Part shown: positions 4,999 through 7,985 of the stretch, one piece after another
How positions within the stretch are numbered: position 1 is the first letter of the stretch
Layout: each line of letters begins with the position of its first letter
DNA from: JAUYQE01 sp035289745
GTDB lineage: Archaea; Nanobdellota; Nanobdellia; Woesearchaeales; GW2011-AR9
Assembly: GCA_035289745.1 (NCBI GenBank)
Contig: DATDWF010000056.1
Span: 1 to 7,985, forward strand
Direction: 5' to 3'
Length of the DNA stretch: 7,985 bases
Program-made: the position numbers and the translations under genes
Notes under the pieces: model-generated
Database searches by the model: none
What the model was told of the DNA's origin: nothing
What the model saw: the letters and a program-made list of their open reading frames with translations, nothing else

Positions 4999-6630
4999 AT
5001 GGAGAAAACCGCCGAAGAGCTGGCCAAGAAGCAACGGGAAATTTCCATCGCCGAATTCTTTGAGAAAAACCGCCATCTGCTGGGCTTTGATAATCCACGC
5101 CGAGCCCTTCTTACGGCAGTGAAAGAAGCAGTGGACAATTCTTTGGATGCCTGCGAAGAAGCGAGAATCCTGCCGGAGATGAGCGTCGAGCTGTTGCAGC
5201 TGGCCGAAACCCGCTTTCGGATTAGCGTCGAAGATAACGGCCCAGGCATTATTCCCAAGCAAATTCCCAACATTTTTGCCAAGCTGCTGTATGGCTCCAA
5301 GTTCCATAAATTAGCACAGTCCCGCGGCCAGCAGGGCATCGGCATTTCGGCAACCGTATTATACGGCCAATTGACGACGGGCAAGCCCGCTTCCATCATC
5401 TCGAAAACCGGCGCCGGAAAAAAAGCCACGCAGATGAAATTGAAGATCAATACGCAGACCAACTCGCCAGAAATTGTCGAAGAGCGGGAAGTGGATTGGG
5501 ATGGAAAAGACCATGGCACGCGCATCGAGGTAGAGCTGGAAGGCAGTTACATGAAAGGCCGCCAGTCTGTTGACGAGTACCTGAAGCAGACTGCCATCAT
5601 TAATCCTTATGCGACGATCGTGTACACTAATCCAGAAGCCAATCAGGTCATCTTTGCTCGGGGAACAGAACAATTGCCGCAGGAAGCCAAAGAGATCAAG
5701 CCGCATCCCTACGGCGTGGAGCTGGGCCGCTTAATGAAGATGCTGGAGCTGACGAAAACCATAACCTTACAGCAATTCCTGACGGAAGAATTTGTCCGCA
5801 TCGGTCCGGGGACGGCCAAAGAGATCTGTGCCAATGCGGCCCTGCTGCCGAACACCAAAGCCGGGCAGATGAGCCGGGAGCAGGTCGAAAAGCTCTATGT
5901 GGGAATCCAGAAAACCAAAATCATGGCTCCGCCGACGGATTGCCTGAGCCCCATCAGCCAGGAACTGTTGGAAAAAAGCCTCAAGAAAGAGATCAATGCC
6001 GAATTTTATGCGGCGATAACTCGGCCGGTGTTTGTCTATCGGGGAAATCCTTTTCAAGTGGAGATCGGCATTGCCTACGGCGGCGAGCAGCCCAAAGAAG
6101 AGCTCATAACGGTATTGCGCTTTGCCAATAAAGTGCCGCTGCTGTATCAGCCGGGAGCGTGCGCGTTTACAAAAGCGGTCCTGAGCACCAACTGGAAACC
6201 GTACGGTCTGAAGCAGAGCAGCGGCTCTTTGCCCGTCGGCCCGGTAACCATCCTGCTGCACATTGCCTCGGTCTGGGTGCCGTTTACGTCAGAATCAAAA
6301 GAAGCTCTGGCGCATTATCCGGAGATCATCAAAGAGATAAAGCTGGCGCTGCAGGATGTCGGAAGAAAATTGCAGGCGTATGTGAACAAGAAAGTGCGCG
6401 TGCAGGCCCAGCTGGAGCGGGCGAATCTCTTTGAGCGCTATATCCCGGAAGTGGCGGATGCCCTGCACCGCCTGACGGGCGAAAGCAAAGAAAGCGTTAC
6501 CCAGAAGCTCTTCGCCATGATCAAAAAAGAAGAGATAAGACAGCAGATCATGAGCATGGAGCAGCTCAAAGGCGAAGTCGAAGAAAGCACGAAATTGGCC
6601 GAGAAGAGTGAGGAAGAAGAGGGAGGATGA
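4999..6630 (+). CDS. top6B: type IIB DNA topoisomerase VI, subunit B
   Basis: ATPase subunit of topoisomerase VI (A2B2), which relaxes and decatenates DNA by a two-strand break. The 543-aa product starts with a GHKL ATPase domain. The N-box VKEAVDNSLD supplies the catalytic base E43 and Mg-binding N47, VEDNGPGI (77-84) is the G1 box, and SRGQQGIGIS (108-117) is the glycine-rich ATP lid. An H2TH-like segment follows, with RIGPGTAKEI (267-276). The transducer domain covers about 310-500 and contains the likely switch lysine K434 in SESKEALA. The C-terminus (about 520-543) is a short acidic tail of Glu repeats ending in Gly-Gly. Length is typical of the family and no motif is missing. Subunit A follows 46 bases downstream. 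Confidence 0.97.
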   Translation: MEKTAEELAKKQREISIAEFFEKNRHLLGFDNPRRALLTAVKEAVDNSLDACEEARILPEMSVELLQLAETRFRISVEDNGPGIIPKQIPNIFAKLLYGSKFHKLAQSRGQQGIGISATVLYGQLTTGKPASIISKTGAGKKATQMKLKINTQTNSPEIVEEREVDWDGKDHGTRIEVELEGSYMKGRQSVDEYLKQTAIINPYATIVYTNPEANQVIFARGTEQLPQEAKEIKPHPYGVELGRLMKMLELTKTITLQQFLTEEFVRIGPGTAKEICANAALLPNTKAGQMSREQVEKLYVGIQKTKIMAPPTDCLSPISQELLEKSLKKEINAEFYAAITRPVFVYRGNPFQVEIGIAYGGEQPKEELITVLRFANKVPLLYQPGACAFTKAVLSTNWKPYGLKQSSGSLPVGPVTILLHIASVWVPFTSESKEALAHYPEIIKEIKLALQDVGRKLQAYVNKKVRVQAQLERANLFERYIPEVADALHRLTGESKESVTQKLFAMIKKEEIRQQIMSMEQLKGEVEESTKLAEKSEEEEGG

Positions 6631-6676
6631 CTCCGGGACCAAAGAGAAATAAGACACACTGTCGTTGAAGAAAACC

Positions 6677-7825
6677 ATGACCCAACCAACCCAGAAAACA
6701 AAGCCAGGATTGCAGATGACTTTGCCGACGAAAAAAGAAAGCGGGAAAAAAGCCACGCCAAAAGAAGAGCTCGTCAGCTTGGGAACATCCGTGCTTTCCG
6801 ATATCAAAAAAGGGACCAATCCCAAAATCGAGCTTTCGGTGCGCGGATTGAGCAATGTCACGTTCGACAAAGAAGCGAAAACGCTCGTCCTGGGCAGCAA
6901 GACGGCGCAGCGCTATTTCTTCAATGTGGCGCATGCCAAGAAGTTCATGCAGACGCTGGAAGTGGCTGCTATCTCTAAGTCTTTGCTGGACGTGGAGAAG
7001 CATGCCAGCTTGCGGGATGTGTTCTATATGGCGAAGCGGACTATTCCCGGGACAAAGACCAATATCGTCGATGACCAGAAAGAGACGGACAAAGCCATCG
7101 AAGACCTCGAGCTCATCACGAGTTTCCCGCGGGAGATGCTGCAGGTCAATGCCAACAAGATGGGCAGCGTGGCCGGGAAAGTCGTTGTTGAAGATGCCGG
7201 CGATACGATTGACTGGTCCAAGCTGGGTTCGGGTGGCTGGAGCATCCCCAGCAATGTGGAGCATATCACCTTCAAGAAAGTGGATGCCAAGTACGTTCTT
7301 TACATGGAAAAAGCAGCAGTGTGGGAGCGCCTGCACGAAGACCGCTTCTGGGAAAAGCAGAACTGCCTCATCATGTCCTCGCAGGGGCAGACCACGCGTG
7401 GCATCCGGCGATTGCTGCAGCGGCTGAGCAGCGAGCATGGATTGCCGGTCTTTGTGCTGGCTGACAATGATCCGTGGGGATGGTACATATACTCGGTGTT
7501 GAAGTATGGCTCTATAACACTTGCGCACATGGCGGGAGAAATGGCGATCCCCAGCGTCAAATTTATCGGAATCACGTGTGACGATGTCATGAAGTACGAT
7601 TTGCAGAAGCATTTCATCAAGCTGACAGAGCAAGATCTCGCGCGGCTGAAGCAGATGCAGAATTACGAATGGTTTGCCAAGAATAAGGAATGGCAGCGGC
7701 AGTTCAAGATGATGAAAGATTTTGGAGCGAAAGTAGAAATCCAGGCTTTGTCTTCGCGGGGAATCTCTTTTATTTCTGAGCGCTATTTGCCGGAGAAGAT
7801 CAAAGGGCAGCAGTTCTTGGATTGA
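6677..7825 (+). CDS. top6A: type IIB DNA topoisomerase VI, subunit A (Spo11-like)
   Basis: DNA-cleaving subunit of topoisomerase VI, homologous to Spo11. Of 382 aa, the first 30 or so are Lys/Thr-rich and likely flexible. The winged-helix (5Y-CAP) domain contains SLRDVFYMAK with catalytic tyrosine Y117, which forms the phosphotyrosine link to the DNA 5' end. The Toprim domain supplies metal ligands E211 in VLYMEKAAVWERL and D263/D265 in LADNDPWGWYIY. The segment SSQGQTTRGIRRLLQRL lies between them. All catalytic residues are present. Start ATG 6677 is preferred; an in-frame TTG at 6665 would add four residues, and neither has a clear Shine-Dalgarno. It should be cotranscribed with subunit B. 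The stop is followed within about 60 bases by the tRNA gene. Confidence 0.96.
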   Translation: MTQPTQKTKPGLQMTLPTKKESGKKATPKEELVSLGTSVLSDIKKGTNPKIELSVRGLSNVTFDKEAKTLVLGSKTAQRYFFNVAHAKKFMQTLEVAAISKSLLDVEKHASLRDVFYMAKRTIPGTKTNIVDDQKETDKAIEDLELITSFPREMLQVNANKMGSVAGKVVVEDAGDTIDWSKLGSGGWSIPSNVEHITFKKVDAKYVLYMEKAAVWERLHEDRFWEKQNCLIMSSQGQTTRGIRRLLQRLSSEHGLPVFVLADNDPWGWYIYSVLKYGSITLAHMAGEMAIPSVKFIGITCDDVMKYDLQKHFIKLTEQDLARLKQMQNYEWFAKNKEWQRQFKMMKDFGAKVEIQALSSRGISFISERYLPEKIKGQQFLD

Positions 7826-7840
7826 GTATTTTATATTGCT

Positions 7841-7860
7841 TCATATAAAACTTTTTAAAG
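7841..7860 (+). promoter_or_regulatory. TATA-like promoter of the tRNA-Arg gene
   Basis: Two adjacent A/T boxes occur, CATATAAAA and CTTTTTAAAG. The second lies about 30 bases before the tRNA 5' end and predicts a start near 7882, four bases before mature position 1. The first would give a slightly longer leader. Confidence 0.55.
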
Positions 7861-7924
7861 ACCATCCCCGTTTAGCCATCCTGACGGGCCCGTAGCCTAG
7901 TCTGGATAGGGCGACAGCCTTCTA

Positions 7925-7937
7925 TCGCAAGAAAGAG
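7925..7937 (+). other. tRNA intron 1, anticodon loop (37/38), 13 bases
   Basis: Removal leaves the standard 7-base loop CTTCTAA between the two anticodon-stem strands. A very short bulge-helix-bulge can form: CTT of the exon (7919-7921) with AAG of the intron (7933-7935), and TC with GA (7925-7926 with 7931-7932) closing a GCAA tetraloop. The helix is minimal, so exact splice points may shift by a base. Confidence 0.75.
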
Positions 7938-7953
7938 AGCTGTAGGTCGGGGG

Positions 7954-7976
7954 AATTATTGCAAAATAATCCCGAA
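7954..7976 (+). other. tRNA intron 2, T arm (53/54), 23 bases
   Basis: The intron forms ATTATT/AATAAT (7955-7960 with 7965-7970) around a GCAA tetraloop. Next to it, exon CGGG (7948-7951) pairs with intron CCCG (7971-7974). Bulges GGA (7952-7954) and AAT (7975-7977) sit where archaeal splicing endonuclease cuts between the second and third base. Those cuts restore GGGGG next to TTCGAATCC exactly. The outer exon helix is weak, so this is a relaxed form of the motif. Confidence 0.8.
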
Positions 7977-7985
7977 TTCGAATCC

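Larger units (their letters stand above)
7886..7985 (+). tRNA. tRNA-Arg (anticodon UCU) with two introns, cut off at the window end
   Basis: The acceptor strand GGGCCCG (7886-7892) is followed by TA and a D arm with GCCT/GGGC stem (7895-7898 with 7909-7912) and GG in the loop. The anticodon stem ACAGC/GCTGT is at 7914-7918 and 7939-7943. Anticodon TCT is at 7921-7923, the variable region AGGTC at 7944-7948, and the T-stem GGGGG at 7949-7953. The T-loop TTCGAAT is at 7977-7983, with CC of the 3' T-stem last. The loop closes as CTTCTAA only if 7925-7937 is removed, and the T arm forms only if 7954-7976 is removed. The mature body matches my recollection of archaeal tRNA-Arg(UCU), which begins GGGCCCGTAGC and has anticodon loop CTTCTAA. 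The 3' T-stem remainder and 3' acceptor strand lie beyond the right edge. Confidence 0.88.

Noticed and set aside
6627..6668. 13-codon ORF with ATGA overlap and GGGAGG just upstream
   Set aside because: The purine run encodes the acidic Glu/Gly tail of subunit B, so the apparent ribosome site is a by-product; the peptide has no distinguishing feature.
6566..7633. 355-aa open frame on the minus strand opposite topoisomerase VI A
   Set aside because: It is antisense to a gene with full catalytic motifs; its translation is rich in Phe, Arg and His with no recognisable domain, as expected for a shadow frame.

Overview
The window looks archaeal. It carries both subunits of DNA topoisomerase VI, a RIO1-type kinase, a two-KH-domain Dim2/Pno1 protein, TATA-box promoters placed about 30 bases before start codons, and a tRNA-Arg whose introns fit archaeal bulge-helix-bulge splicing. 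Dense packing, a short DNA ligase and a Cas4/RecB-like nuclease of a type I associate with candidate-phylum genomes suggest a DPANN-like archaeon (Woesearchaeota/Pacearchaeota type). That placement is inference; no rRNA is present to confirm it.

Layout. Bases 1-540 contain no convincing protein gene. They hold two candidate minus-strand structured RNAs, each preceded on the minus strand by the same 12-base block that reads as BRE plus TATA box (plus-strand 464-475 and 271-282). The upstream RNA (about 319-440) has three hairpins inside a closing helix and ends at a T-run. The second (about 245 down to perhaps 34) opens with a compact fold carrying short motifs reminiscent of 5S rRNA. Divergent from them, 541-2937 is a three-gene plus-strand operon: an orphan protein of about 195 aa, a minimal ATP-dependent DNA ligase, and a PD-(D/E)XK nuclease with two CxxC pairs. 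A DNA end-processing or repair role is plausible but unproven.

From 3005 to 4928 lies RIO1 kinase, the KH-domain protein and a HAD-family hydrolase. The first two belong to small ribosomal subunit maturation. A separate promoter precedes topoisomerase VI subunit B (4999-6630), followed by subunit A (6677-7825). Neighbourhood of RIO1, the KH protein and topoisomerase VI is a recurrent archaeal arrangement.

The window ends inside a tRNA-Arg(UCU) gene (7886 onward). To give a normal cloverleaf it must lose a 13-base intron in the anticodon loop and a 23-base intron in the T arm. Both introns have GCAA tetraloops, and the T-arm intron makes a good bulge-helix structure. This and the paired minus-strand RNAs are the most unusual items here.
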